64,000 nucleotides of DNA from an uncultured Bacteroides sp. (GTDB lineage Bacteria > Bacteroidota > Bacteroidia > Bacteroidales > Bacteroidaceae). The stretch covers positions 1 through 64,000 of the forward strand of contig CASELH010000022.1 in the NCBI GenBank assembly GCA_949288715.1. Reading direction: 5' to 3'. The translations under genes and the position numbers were made by a program. Below, piece by piece: positions 55,839-63,456 of the stretch; positions within the stretch are counted from its first letter, which is position 1, and each line of letters opens with the position of its first letter. The notes under the pieces were generated by a model. That model had not been told where the DNA came from. It searched no databases and saw only the letters and a list, made by a program, of their open reading frames with translations.

Positions 55839-56169
55839 GACGAAAACCTACCCGGTCTTTGAGCGGGCTCTCAAGAGACTGGCCAAGAAATACCGCTCCA
55901 TCGGTGCGGATTACAAAAGGCTGCTGGACGAGTTGCAGCAGAACCCTTTGACCGGTGCCGACCTCGGTCGCGGCCTCCGCAAGGTGCGCATGACCATCGC
56001 CGCCAAAGGCAAGGGGAAGAGCGGCGGCGCACGGGTCATCACCCTCCTGCTGGCCTACAACGAGGAGGAGGCGGAGATAGGCCTGCTCTACATCTACGAC
56101 AAGTCCGAGCGCGAGTCGCTCACCGACAGCGAGTTGACGGAACTCCTACGCCGCAACGGCGTGCTGTAG
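55828..56169 (+). CDS. RelE/HigB-like toxin
   Basis: 113 residues with the RelE/ParE-like layout: N-terminal helix (VFERALKRLAKKYRSIGADY), central LLDELQQNPLTGADLGRGLRKVRM, Gly/Lys-rich KGKGKSGGARVITLLL and strand GLLYIYDKSERESLTD. RelE-family toxins cleave mRNA, usually in the ribosome; this activity is inferred. Basic residues (R52, K53, R55, R68) sit where catalytic residues usually lie. Overlaps the antitoxin by 11 bp; shares a bidirectional terminator with the convergent HU-like gene. Confidence 0.8.
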   Translation: MNCKTKTYPVFERALKRLAKKYRSIGADYKRLLDELQQNPLTGADLGRGLRKVRMTIAAKGKGKSGGARVITLLLAYNEEEAEIGLLYIYDKSERESLTDSELTELLRRNGVL

Positions 56170-56193
56170 CCACAGCCCAAAGAACAAGAAAGA

Positions 56194-56225
56194 GAAAGGG
56201 AAGCGCCCGTCCGCGCTTCCCTTTC
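56194..56225. terminator. bidirectional intrinsic terminator
   Basis: Perfect 13-bp stem GAAAGGGAAGCGC (56194-56206) / GCGCTTCCCTTTC (56213-56225), loop CCGTCC, between the convergent toxin and HU-like genes. Confidence 0.9.
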
Positions 56226-56231
56226 TTCATT

Positions 56232-56684
56232 TCAGCCCAGCTGGTGGTCGCCGTCGTCCTCGCCGGTGCCGGGGGTGTCGGTGTCGTCGGGCATGAGGTC
56301 GGCGTCGTCGCCCTTCCACTTGGTGAAGGAGAGGTCGTCCACCAGGGCGCGGGTGTAGCCGCCGCCCATATTGCGCTCGCGCTCGGGGGTGAACTGCACG
56401 CGCACGCCGGTAATCTGCTGGGCGCTCACCTCCTCCTCGGTGTCCACGCCCTTGCCGGTGGCCTGGCAGGTGAAGCGGAACCAGCCCAGCCCCTCGAGGT
56501 GCACGGGGCGGCCGTCGCGCAGGTAGTCGGCCATGATGGGCACCATGGTGCGGATGACGTTGTGCACGTCGCCGGGCGACATGCTCGACTCGCGCGCCAC
56601 GCGCTCGGCCAGCTCCTGCGTCTCCACGGGGTCGTTCACCGTGACGAGCACGGGATACCACTTATTGGTCAGTTTTTGTAACAT
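56232..56684 (-). CDS. HU-like DNA-binding protein (HU-HIG type)
   Basis: 150 residues from the ATG at 56684 (MLQKLTNKWYPV), preceded by AAAGGA; an ATG at 56702 would add six residues. The N-terminal ~110 residues match the Bacteroidetes HU-HIG pattern: QELAERVARESSMSPGDVHN (helical), then DYLRDGRPVHLEGLGWFRF. The C-terminal ~40 residues are acidic and disordered (KGDDADLMPDDTDTPG). These proteins resemble nucleoid HU but are monomeric-fusion variants, often abundant and variable in copy number. A 22-bp tandem array of palindromes lies 67 bp upstream of its start. Confidence 0.8.
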   Translation of the reverse strand: MLQKLTNKWYPVLVTVNDPVETQELAERVARESSMSPGDVHNVIRTMVPIMADYLRDGRPVHLEGLGWFRFTCQATGKGVDTEEEVSAQQITGVRVQFTPERERNMGGGYTRALVDDLSFTKWKGDDADLMPDDTDTPGTGEDDGDHQLG

Positions 56685-56750
56685 TCCTTTGAAAAACAAC
56701 ATACGCTATCCGATGTTAGGCTCCTCGCGCCCCTGTGCCCCGGTTTTGCC

Positions 56751-56816
56751 GAGGGTGACCCTAAAGGATGTCGAGGGTGACCCTCGACCCTCCCGAGGGT
56801 GACCCTCGGCGCCGGG
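56751..56816. repeat. 22-bp tandem array of palindromes, three units
   Basis: GAGGGTGACCCT starts at 56751, 56773 and 56795, exactly 22 bp apart. In units 2 and 3 the word extends to GAGGGTGACCCTCG, a near-palindrome. It lies upstream of the HU-like gene (minus strand) and downstream of the GLUG protein. The rest of 56703-56914 has no gene. Confidence 0.8.
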
Positions 56817-56914
56817 CTCTGCCGCGGACGGGTGCCGGCAGGCAGGGATTGTAAGGAGTTTTCCCGGCACCGTCTCCCGCCGGGAAGTGGGAGTTTTTAT
56901 CTCGTTTTCTTGTC

Positions 56915-58945
56915 TCATTCGTTCTCCACGAGGCTGGGATGCGTGTCCCCCTCCTTGATGGCCCAATGGTAGCCAAGCTCAGAGTCAAGGGCTTTGTTCA
57001 TGGCCTCGACGGCCGTCTGCCAGGTGGTGGTGCCTTCCACCTTGATGGCAGTGGCAGTGCCGCTGCCCATACCAATACCTTTGGCGGCATTGCCACTCCA
57101 GTAGCAGGCGGTGATGGTGCCGCCGGTAGAATGGTAGCCGCACACGCCACCGTCAATGTTGTGCAGGGTTAGCTGGGCATCTGCCCAGCAGGCCGTTATG
57201 TTTCCACCATCATTCTTTCCAACAACGCCGCCGCAATAAATATTAGCCCCGCCATTTCCGGTAAAGGAGCAGGCTGTTATTGAGCCCTCTTTCATATTCC
57301 ACCCCGCAATGCCGCCGACAGTATAGCCGGTGAATTCGCTGTCCACCACCTCGCAGCAGGAAATAGAGCCTGCATTGGTACCCACAATGCAGCCGGCATT
57401 CGATACCTCCCCGGCCTCCATTGTACAACCCTCTACCCGGCAACGGGAGATGGTGCCGGCATTCCGTCCTGCAATGACGCCGCATTCATACGACGCTTCG
57501 GAAACCGTGATGTTCTCAATCACCACATTCCGCACTACGCCCCCGGTTTGTATACAGCCAAACAGGCCGTTGTAATCATTGTTGCCTATCTGTATGTTGC
57601 GGATGGTGTGGCCCCGGCCGTCGAAGGTGCCGGTATATGGATTATCAAAATCGCCTATCGGTGTCCAGGTTTCGTCCATGTAGTCTATGTCGGCCATCAA
57701 GGTGAGGTCGGTGCCCAGGTTGCTGCGTGCGGCTTCGGCCCAGGCGTCCAGCCCGGAGGCGGTGTAGACGGTGTAGGCGCCGCTCGTCTCATCTACCGTA
57801 TAGGGCAACGTCACGACGCACGAGGCCGTCAGCTCGCTGCCGTCGGTGCCGATGAGGGTGACGCGCAGCAGGGCGTTGCCGCCGCCGCTGGTGGTCACGG
57901 TTACTTTGTTGTTCTCCAGGTCGCCCTCCACGCTCCAGCCGCCGGCATCGGCGGCGCGGGTGCTGATGTCGGTGTAGGTGCCGTCGGCGCCTTCGGGGGT
58001 GATTTGCGCTATAAGTGCTTGGTAGTTGTCGGCCTCGGCGGGATAAGTCAGGGTGATGTTTTGTTTTGCAGTCTCAAGGGTGATGGCGCCTGTGCCCTCG
58101 CCTATGGTGAGGGTTTGCTCTTGGTAAATGGGGATGCTGAAGGTCGATTCTTTTTCATCGGCCAGGGTGAAGACAACGTAGTCCTCCTCTACGGTCACGT
58201 CCTTAAAGAAGCTGTCGCCATCCTCACCGGGGGTGCCGTTATTGCCCGGGTTCCCTTGCGGACCTTGGGGGCCTTGTGGCCCTTGTGGTCCTTGCGGGCC
58301 GGTGGGTCCCATCTCGCCCTTGTCGCCGCTGATGCGGTACCACGTCTTCCCGTTGTCCACGCTGAGGTACCAGGCTTCAGACTGCTTCTCGCCGTCGTCC
58401 GTCGCGATAGTGCCGCTCCCGATGCTGCTGCCCAGGCTGATTTGCGGCACGGGGGCGGGGGCGCCGTCCTGCCCGTCTTGGCCGGGCTTGCCGTCGGTGC
58501 CATCCTGTCCGTCTTCACCGTCGGTACCGTCTTGTCCGTCCTGGCCATCTTCGCCGTTGGCGCGGATGGGGTTGCCTTGCGGGTCGAGCATCAGCTGGCC
58601 GTCCAGTGTCCAGTACCAGTTGCCGTCAGCCTCTTGGGTGAGGCCTATCTGCGGGGTGTGGCCGTCGGCGCCGTCTTGCCCGGCAATGCCTTGTTCGCCT
58701 TGGTCGCCTTTGTCGCCTTGTTCACCTTTGTCTCCCTTGTCACCTTTCTTGCCGTGGTAAATGACGATGGGGTCGGTGTGCAGAAACGTGATGGTGTAGC
58801 CCACCTCCTGCCCATTCTCCAGGTAGGGGGCGACGGAGGTGATGTAGTCGGTGGTGTTGATAAGTTGGTAGAGGGACTGGATGTTCTGGTTGGTTTCCTG
58901 CTGCCATTGCTCCAGGGCGGCAAGGCGCTGTTCGTGGTTGTTCAC
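56915..58945 (-). CDS. collagen-like/GLUG-repeat surface lipoprotein (start out of frame)
   Basis: 676 residues from GTG 58945, but the frame is open further upstream and encodes a lipoprotein signal (NSLLLTVCLLAGSLLTSCRD) with no start codon in frame. The natural start is probably ATG 59090 (MKQPAGGYRFTPP), one base out of frame across a C8 tract (59052-59059); seven or ten C would join them into a ~724-residue lipoprotein. Domains: a short coiled coil (EQRLAALEQWQQETNQNIQS), a PL29-type N-terminal region, and collagen-like Gly-X-Y runs at ~65-95, 131-161 and 208-244 (GDKGDKGEQGDKGDQG, GPQGPQGPQGPQG). Then come beta-sandwich domains and GLUG repeats at ~430-650 (AGTISRCRVEGC, GGIAGWNMKEGSITACSF). 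An adhesin-like surface role is inferred. Confidence 0.75.
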   Translation of the reverse strand: MNNHEQRLAALEQWQQETNQNIQSLYQLINTTDYITSVAPYLENGQEVGYTITFLHTDPIVIYHGKKGDKGDKGEQGDKGDQGEQGIAGQDGADGHTPQIGLTQEADGNWYWTLDGQLMLDPQGNPIRANGEDGQDGQDGTDGEDGQDGTDGKPGQDGQDGAPAPVPQISLGSSIGSGTIATDDGEKQSEAWYLSVDNGKTWYRISGDKGEMGPTGPQGPQGPQGPQGPQGNPGNNGTPGEDGDSFFKDVTVEEDYVVFTLADEKESTFSIPIYQEQTLTIGEGTGAITLETAKQNITLTYPAEADNYQALIAQITPEGADGTYTDISTRAADAGGWSVEGDLENNKVTVTTSGGGNALLRVTLIGTDGSELTASCVVTLPYTVDETSGAYTVYTASGLDAWAEAARSNLGTDLTLMADIDYMDETWTPIGDFDNPYTGTFDGRGHTIRNIQIGNNDYNGLFGCIQTGGVVRNVVIENITVSEASYECGVIAGRNAGTISRCRVEGCTMEAGEVSNAGCIVGTNAGSISCCEVVDSEFTGYTVGGIAGWNMKEGSITACSFTGNGGANIYCGGVVGKNDGGNITACWADAQLTLHNIDGGVCGYHSTGGTITACYWSGNAAKGIGMGSGTATAIKVEGTTTWQTAVEAMNKALDSELGYHWAIKEGDTHPSLVENE

Positions 58946-59051
58946 CGCGTCCCACAGGGCGGTGTCGTCGTAGTCGTCCCGGCAGGAGGTGAGGAGGGAG
59001 CCTGCAAGGAGGCAGACGGTGAGGAGTAAAGAGTTAAACTTAGTTAAATAT

Positions 59052-59059
59052 GGGGGGGG
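59052..59059. repeat. G8 homopolymer tract (C8 on coding strand)
   Basis: Eight G in a row sit between the ATG at 59090 and the lipoprotein signal sequence of the collagen-like/GLUG protein. With eight, translation from 59090 ends at TAA 59040-59042 after 16 residues; with seven or ten it enters the lipoprotein frame. Confidence 0.8.
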
Positions 59060-59103
59060 TAAATCGGTACCCTCCGGCTGGTTGTTTCATAATGCTTTGG
59101 GGT

Positions 59104-59403
59104 TTATGGGTTAGTATTTCGTTGTTGTTCTGTTTGGGCAGCCTGAGCGCGGGGTTCGCGGCGGGTATATTCCCGCATTTGGCGGTGCACTTCCTCCGAC
59201 GAATAGGTTCTGCCTGCGGCGATGTCTGCTTCCGAACGGCGTATCCGTTCATGTATCTCTTCCATGGTGTAGGGCGCGAGGTGTTCTGCTTCTTCCTCTT
59301 CTTCATACACTTCCAGCTTGTCCTGCAGCCAGCGGCGGTCGGCGGCGGGGAGCGCGAGTATCTGGCTCCACAGGTCTTGTACGGACGGGGTTGCATTCAT
59401 CAT
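59104..59403 (-). CDS. orphan RelB/addiction-module-type antitoxin
   Basis: 99 residues. The second half has the acidic helical pattern of Bacteroides antitoxins (MEEIHERIRRSEADIAAGR, YSSEEVHRQMREY). No toxin gene follows: the next start (59090) opens the GLUG lipoprotein frame 14 bp downstream. It has a good minus-strand promoter (TATCTTTG at 59432-59439), so it is expressed and may co-express the lipoprotein. It could be a solitary antitoxin left after toxin loss; the toxin at 55828 has its own partner. Confidence 0.65.
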   Translation of the reverse strand: MMNATPSVQDLWSQILALPAADRRWLQDKLEVYEEEEEAEHLAPYTMEEIHERIRRSEADIAAGRTYSSEEVHRQMREYTRREPRAQAAQTEQQRNTNP

Positions 59404-59431
59404 TCAGTTCCTCCTGTAAGTTATTCCGTGG

Positions 59432-59439
59432 CAAAGATA
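59432..59439 (-). promoter_or_regulatory. -7 box of antitoxin/lipoprotein operon
   Basis: CAAAGATA on plus reads TATCTTTG on minus, an exact TAnnTTTG match, about 29 bp before the start at 59403. Confidence 0.6.
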
Positions 59440-59493
59440 GCCCTTTGCCACGGAAAGTCAAAGGGAGGCAGCGGATTATTAAGCAAAAGAGCG

Positions 59494-59501
59494 TATCTTT
59501 G
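59494..59501 (+). promoter_or_regulatory. -7 box of cvpA
   Basis: TATCTTTG, exact match to TAnnTTTG, 44 bp before the cvpA ATG. Confidence 0.65.
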
Positions 59502-59545
59502 CGCGCAAGAAAAAAGGACAAAAGGTACCCATACCATTTATATAT

Positions 59546-60073
59546 ATGACCACTATCGACATCATTATCCTCGCCATCGTGGGCCTGGGCGTACTGCTGG
59601 GCCTCGTGAAGGGCGCGCTGAAGCAGCTGGCGGGACTGCTGGGCCTCGTCGTGGGTCTGCTGGCCGCCAAGGCGCTGTATGCCACCGCGGCGCAGGAGGT
59701 GTTCAGCCGCGTGACGGACAACCTGACCGTGGCGCAGGTGCTGGCCTTCCTGGCCATCTGGGTGGTGGTGCCGCTGCTGTTTTGGGGCGTGGCCTGCGTG
59801 CTGACCAAGGCGATGGACGCCGTCTGCCTGGGCTGGGTGAACCGTCTGCTGGGCGGTGTGCTGGGCGGCGTGGTGCATGCCCTGCTGGTGAGCCTCGTGA
59901 TATGCGTGCTCGAGGCGGTAGACACGCACGACGACCTCATCAGCCGCAGCCGCAAGCAGGACTCCGTGCTCTACTACCGCATGGAGCCGTTGGCCGGACT
60001 CTTCTTCCCCGCCGCAAAGACCTTCACGGAACAAATCTACGAGGAGATAAACGAGGCGGCCGAACGCATCTGA
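59546..60073 (+). CDS. CvpA family membrane protein
   Basis: 175 residues with four predicted membrane segments: ~5-22 (IDIIILAIVGLGVLLGLV), ~28-45, ~68-88 (VLAFLAIWVVVPLLFWGVA) and ~105-123 (LLGGVLGGVVHALLVSLVIC). The KGALKQLAGLLG segment after helix 1 is typical of CvpA/colicin V production proteins. The family's molecular role is not settled (envelope homeostasis). It lies upstream of purD; cvpA and purine genes are also neighbours in E. coli (cvpA-purF), though a hairpin and a promoter separate them here. Confidence 0.85.
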   Translation: MTTIDIIILAIVGLGVLLGLVKGALKQLAGLLGLVVGLLAAKALYATAAQEVFSRVTDNLTVAQVLAFLAIWVVVPLLFWGVACVLTKAMDAVCLGWVNRLLGGVLGGVVHALLVSLVICVLEAVDTHDDLISRSRKQDSVLYYRMEPLAGLFFPAAKTFTEQIYEEINEAAERI

Positions 60074-60095
60074 CGCAGCCCGGCACCCTTATTCC

Positions 60096-60167
60096 TCATC
60101 CGCAGATGACGCGGATGGCGCAGATTGTATCTTTTTTATCCGTGCTATCCGCGTCATCTGCGGATGA
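60096..60167. repeat. long perfect hairpin (CGCAGAT family)
   Basis: 21-bp perfect arms at 60096-60116 (TCATCCGCAGATGACGCGG...) and 60147-60167 with a 30-nt loop, 23 bp after the cvpA stop. Member of the dispersed hairpin family. Confidence 0.85.
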
Positions 60168-60215
60168 AAAATTTCTTTTAACCTCAGCATAAACGCATAT
60201 TTCCCCTATTATTCG

Positions 60216-60223
60216 TATCTTCG
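60216..60223 (+). promoter_or_regulatory. possible purD -7 box TATCTTCG
   Basis: One mismatch to TAnnTTTG. If used, the purD leader is about 135 nt and contains the whole 22-bp array at 60245. Confidence 0.45.
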
Positions 60224-60244
60224 CACCGGTTTGTCGCCAACCGG

Positions 60245-60332
60245 GCTTAGTAAGGCTGCCTTGGTAGCGCAGTATCGCCAGCACGGTAGCGATACTACGC
60301 CAGCACGGTGGCGATACTACGCTACCGGGCTA
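60245..60332. repeat. 22-bp tandem array, four units
   Basis: Units start at 60245, 60267, 60289 and 60311; units 3-4 read GCGATACTACGCCAGCACGG and GCGATACTACGCTACCGGGC. They are clearly related to the array at 40708-40817 (GCGATACTAAGCTACCACGG), 19.5 kb away. It lies just upstream of purD. Confidence 0.85.
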
Positions 60333-60367
60333 CTGATTAATAGCACATTACATAACACCCCAACATT

Positions 60368-61642
60368 ATGAGAATCCTACTCTTAGGCTCGGGCGGCCGC
60401 GAAAGTGCCTTGGCATGGAAAATAGCCCAAAGTCCCCGCGTGGAACAGTTCTTTATCGCACCGGGCAATCCCGGCACCATCTTCAACGGCATCAACGTCA
60501 ACATCAAGCCCACCGACTTCGAGGCTGTGCGCCGCGTGGCGCTGAACAACAACATCGACATGATTGTCGTGGGCCCCGAAGACCCGCTGGTGCTGGGCAT
60601 TGCCGACTTCCTGCAGGCCGACCCCGCGACGCGCCACATCTGCGTCATCGGCCCCTCGAAGGCGGGCGCGCAGCTGGAGGGCAGCAAGGACTTTGCCAAG
60701 CACTTCATGATGCGCCACGGCATCCCCACCGCACGCTACAAAAGCATTACCGCCGACACGCTCGACGAAGGCCTCGCCTTCCTCGACACCCTGCCCGCTC
60801 CCTACGTGCTGAAGGCCGACGGCCTCTGCGCCGGCAAGGGCGTACTCATCGTGCCCACGCTGGACGAGGCGAAGCAGGAGCTGCGCCACATGCTGGGCGG
60901 CATGTTCGGTCAGGCCAGCGCCACGGTGGTCATTGAGGAATTCCTGAGCGGCATAGAGTGCAGCGTCTTTGTGCTGACCGACGGCGAGCACTACAAAGTG
61001 CTGCCCGTGGCCAAGGACTACAAGCGCATAGGCGAGGGCGACAAGGGCCTGAACACGGGCGGCATGGGCAGCGTGAGCCCCGTTCCCTTTGCCGACGACG
61101 CGTTCATGGAGAAGGTGCGCACCCGCATCATCGAGCCCACCATAGGGGGCCTCCGGGCAGAAGGCATCGACTACAAAGGCTTCATCTTCCTGGGCCTCAT
61201 CAACGTGGGCGGAGACCCGATGGTCATAGAATACAACGTACGCATGGGCGACCCCGAGACGGAGAGCGTGATGCTGCGCATAGAGAACGACCTGGTGGAA
61301 CTGCTGGAAGGCGTGCGCGACGGCAACCTCGACACCCGCGAGCTGCGCGAAGACCCCCGCACGGCGGCCTGCGTGATGCTGGTGAGCGGCGGATACCCCG
61401 AAGCCTACGAGAAGCTGAAACCCATCAGCGGCCTCGACCTGGCTGCTGCCGCGGGCTGCACCGTGTTCCACGCCGGCACCGCACTGAAGGACGGCGCACT
61501 GGTGACCAACGGCGGACGCGTGCTGGCCGTCTGCGCATACGGCAACACCAAGGACGAAGCCCTGGCCCGCTGCTACCAGGCTGCCGGGCAAGTGCAGTTT
61601 GAGGGCAAATACTTCCGCCGCGACATCGGCTTCGACCTTTAA
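60368..61642 (+). CDS. purD: phosphoribosylamine-glycine ligase
   Basis: 424 residues, ATP-grasp enzyme joining 5-phosphoribosylamine and glycine (GAR synthetase) in purine synthesis. N-terminal [20 protein letters not shown], then [14 protein letters not shown], the ATP-binding segment [30 protein letters not shown], the metal-binding region [15 protein letters not shown] and the C-terminal [15 protein letters not shown]. Usual family length. Two membrane-protein genes follow closely (18 bp to the next), probably co-transcribed. Confidence 0.97.
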   Translation: MRILLLGSGGRESALAWKIAQSPRVEQFFIAPGNPGTIFNGINVNIKPTDFEAVRRVALNNNIDMIVVGPEDPLVLGIADFLQADPATRHICVIGPSKAGAQLEGSKDFAKHFMMRHGIPTARYKSITADTLDEGLAFLDTLPAPYVLKADGLCAGKGVLIVPTLDEAKQELRHMLGGMFGQASATVVIEEFLSGIECSVFVLTDGEHYKVLPVAKDYKRIGEGDKGLNTGGMGSVSPVPFADDAFMEKVRTRIIEPTIGGLRAEGIDYKGFIFLGLINVGGDPMVIEYNVRMGDPETESVMLRIENDLVELLEGVRDGNLDTRELREDPRTAACVMLVSGGYPEAYEKLKPISGLDLAAAAGCTVFHAGTALKDGALVTNGGRVLAVCAYGNTKDEALARCYQAAGQVQFEGKYFRRDIGFDL

Positions 61643-61660
61643 CCGCCTGCCCCGCCCCGC

Positions 61661-62665
61661 ATGAAAGCCCGCAACTTCCAAAGCCGCTTCACCACCGGAC
61701 GCCTCACCCTGCCCGCAGCCATAGCCATCACCGTGGCCTGCTGGCTGGTGGGCGCCCTGCTGCTGCCGCAAGGGGCGGCCCACGGGGCATCGGGGTCGGG
61801 TTTGTGGCAAGCATTGGGCGCCGACCGTCTGCCCCTGTGGCTGTCCCTCGCCCTCGGCCTGCTGCTGCACGGGTTGACGGGGTGGATTCTGATAGCGCTG
61901 AACAACGCCTATGCCATCATCCGCATGCGGGCCTCGGTGCAGACGGCATTCTACCTGCTGTTTGTGGCCGCCTGCCCCCTGCTGCACCGCCTCCAGGCGG
62001 GAGGCGTAGCGGTGGCGGCCTGCATGGCGGCCCTCTACTTCCTGCTGGGCAGCTACCGGCACCGGCGGCCCGAGGGCATGCTGTTCTACGCCTTTGCCAT
62101 GCTGGGGGTGGGCAGCCTGGCCGTGCCTCAACTCACCCTGCTGGCGCCGGTGTTCTGGATAGGCGCCTACAACTTCCGCGCGCTGCGGTTCAAGAGCTTC
62201 TGCGCCTCGCTGCTGGGGTGGTGGCTGCCCTACTGGTTCTTGCTGGGCCATGCCTACTTCCACGGGCAGATGGAACTGTTCTGCCGCCCCTTCCGCGAGC
62301 TGGCCGGCTTCGCCCCCTGGAGCATGGATGTCCACGTCTTTGCCACGCTCGGCTATCTGTTCGTGCTCTTTGTCGCGGCCACCGCTCACTGCCTGGCCAC
62401 GGGCTATGAAGACAAGATACGCACCCGCAGCTACCTGCACTTCTTCATCCTGCTGTGCTTCTGCCTGCTGGCCTACATAGCCTGGCAGCAATCCGGCCGA
62501 GGGGTGGACTTGCTCCCGGTGCTCCTGGCGGGCAATGCCATTCTGGCGGGACACCTGTTTGCCCTTTCCTCCAACCGCGCCTCCAACGTGTTTTTCATCG
62601 TCATGCTGGCGGCACTCATGCTTTTATTCGGCTTCAACCTATGGACGCTTTGGCAGACGGCCTGA
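61661..62665 (+). CDS. multi-pass membrane protein of unknown function
   Basis: 334 residues, with about eight to ten hydrophobic segments (LPAAIAITVACWLVGALLL, LWLSLALGLLLHGLTGWILI, AFYLLFVAACPLL, AACMAALYFLLGS, LFVLFVAATAHCL, YLHFFILLCFCLLAYIA, NVFFIVMLAALMLLFGFNLW). No catalytic motif is recognised; a conserved protein of this kind follows purD in Bacteroidales in my recollection. It overlaps the next gene by 25 bp, implying translational coupling. Confidence 0.7.
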   Translation: MKARNFQSRFTTGRLTLPAAIAITVACWLVGALLLPQGAAHGASGSGLWQALGADRLPLWLSLALGLLLHGLTGWILIALNNAYAIIRMRASVQTAFYLLFVAACPLLHRLQAGGVAVAACMAALYFLLGSYRHRRPEGMLFYAFAMLGVGSLAVPQLTLLAPVFWIGAYNFRALRFKSFCASLLGWWLPYWFLLGHAYFHGQMELFCRPFRELAGFAPWSMDVHVFATLGYLFVLFVAATAHCLATGYEDKIRTRSYLHFFILLCFCLLAYIAWQQSGRGVDLLPVLLAGNAILAGHLFALSSNRASNVFFIVMLAALMLLFGFNLWTLWQTA

Positions 62666-63120
62666 TACAGGTGCTCATCGACTGGGGCTATGCGGGCCTG
62701 TTCCTCTCGGCCCTGCTGGCAGGCAGCATCGTGCCCTTCAGCTCGGAGCTGGTCATGGTGGCGCTGGTCAACGTGGGCCTCAGCCCCGCCCTCTGCGTGC
62801 TGGCCGCCACCCTGGGCAACACCGTGGGCGGCATGACGTGCTACTACATGGGCCACCTGGGCCGCATAGACTGGATAGAGAAATACTTCAAGGTAAAGCG
62901 TGAGAAGATAGAACGCACCCGCCGCTTCCTGCAAGGCAAAGGGGCGCTGATGGCCTTCTTCACCTTTCTGCCCTTCGTGGGCGAGGCCATCGCCATAGCC
63001 TTGGGCTTCATGCGGAGCAATGTGCTGCTCACCACCGTGTCCATGCTCGTGGGGAAGTTGCTGCGCTACCTGGCCATGCTGGCCGCGCTGCAAGGGGTGA
63101 TTTCCACCGTCGCCTCCTGA
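62641..63120 (+). CDS. DedA/YqaA-family membrane protein
   Basis: 159 residues from ATG 62641 (in-frame codons further upstream lie in the body of the previous gene). Features of the DedA/SNARE-associated superfamily, YqaA-like short form: hydrophobic GYAGLFLSALLAGSIVPFSS, ELVMVALVNVG, GNTVGGMTCYYMGHLGR (glycine-rich re-entrant motif), FFTFLPFVGEAIAIALGFMR. Larger relatives are linked to lipid-carrier flipping; this one's substrate is not known. Translationally coupled to the preceding membrane protein by a 25-bp overlap. Confidence 0.82.
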   Translation: MDALADGLIQVLIDWGYAGLFLSALLAGSIVPFSSELVMVALVNVGLSPALCVLAATLGNTVGGMTCYYMGHLGRIDWIEKYFKVKREKIERTRRFLQGKGALMAFFTFLPFVGEAIAIALGFMRSNVLLTTVSMLVGKLLRYLAMLAALQGVISTVAS

Positions 63121-63206
63121 GGGGACAGCACGGCACTTCATTTCAATATCAAGTAAAGGCATTTCTGCTCATATAGTGCGTTTATACTGAGGTTTTAAAC
63201 GGAATT

Positions 63207-63281
63207 TTTCATCCGCAGATGACACAGATTACACGGATAAAAATATAACATCCGCGTCATCCGTGTCATCTGCGGATGAAA
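63207..63281. repeat. long hairpin (CGCAGAT family)
   Basis: Arms TTTCATCCGCAGATGACAC... (from 63207) and ...GTGTCATCTGCGGATGAAA (to 63281) pair over about 19 bp perfectly and further with mismatches. It lies in the 336-bp gap after the DedA-type gene and probably ends the purD operon. Confidence 0.85.
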
Positions 63282-63416
63282 CATAAACGGTTAATGCCTC
63301 TCTACCGGCCCGGAAAGACGATGCCATGCCTTATGCCCGAAGTCTGATTGAAAGTACCGTAACGGGGACAGCCATAAAAAAGGCGGGAAGCCACGGCCTT
63401 TTCAACGGAAAGTGAT

Positions 63417-63424
63417 TAACTTTG
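63417..63424 (+). promoter_or_regulatory. -7 box TAACTTTG of znuA-like gene
   Basis: Exact TAnnTTTG match 33 bp before the ATG at 63457. No clear Zur-type palindrome was recognised. Confidence 0.6.
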
Positions 63425-63456
63425 CAAACGCAATACAACCTAAACACTGTGCTGAA

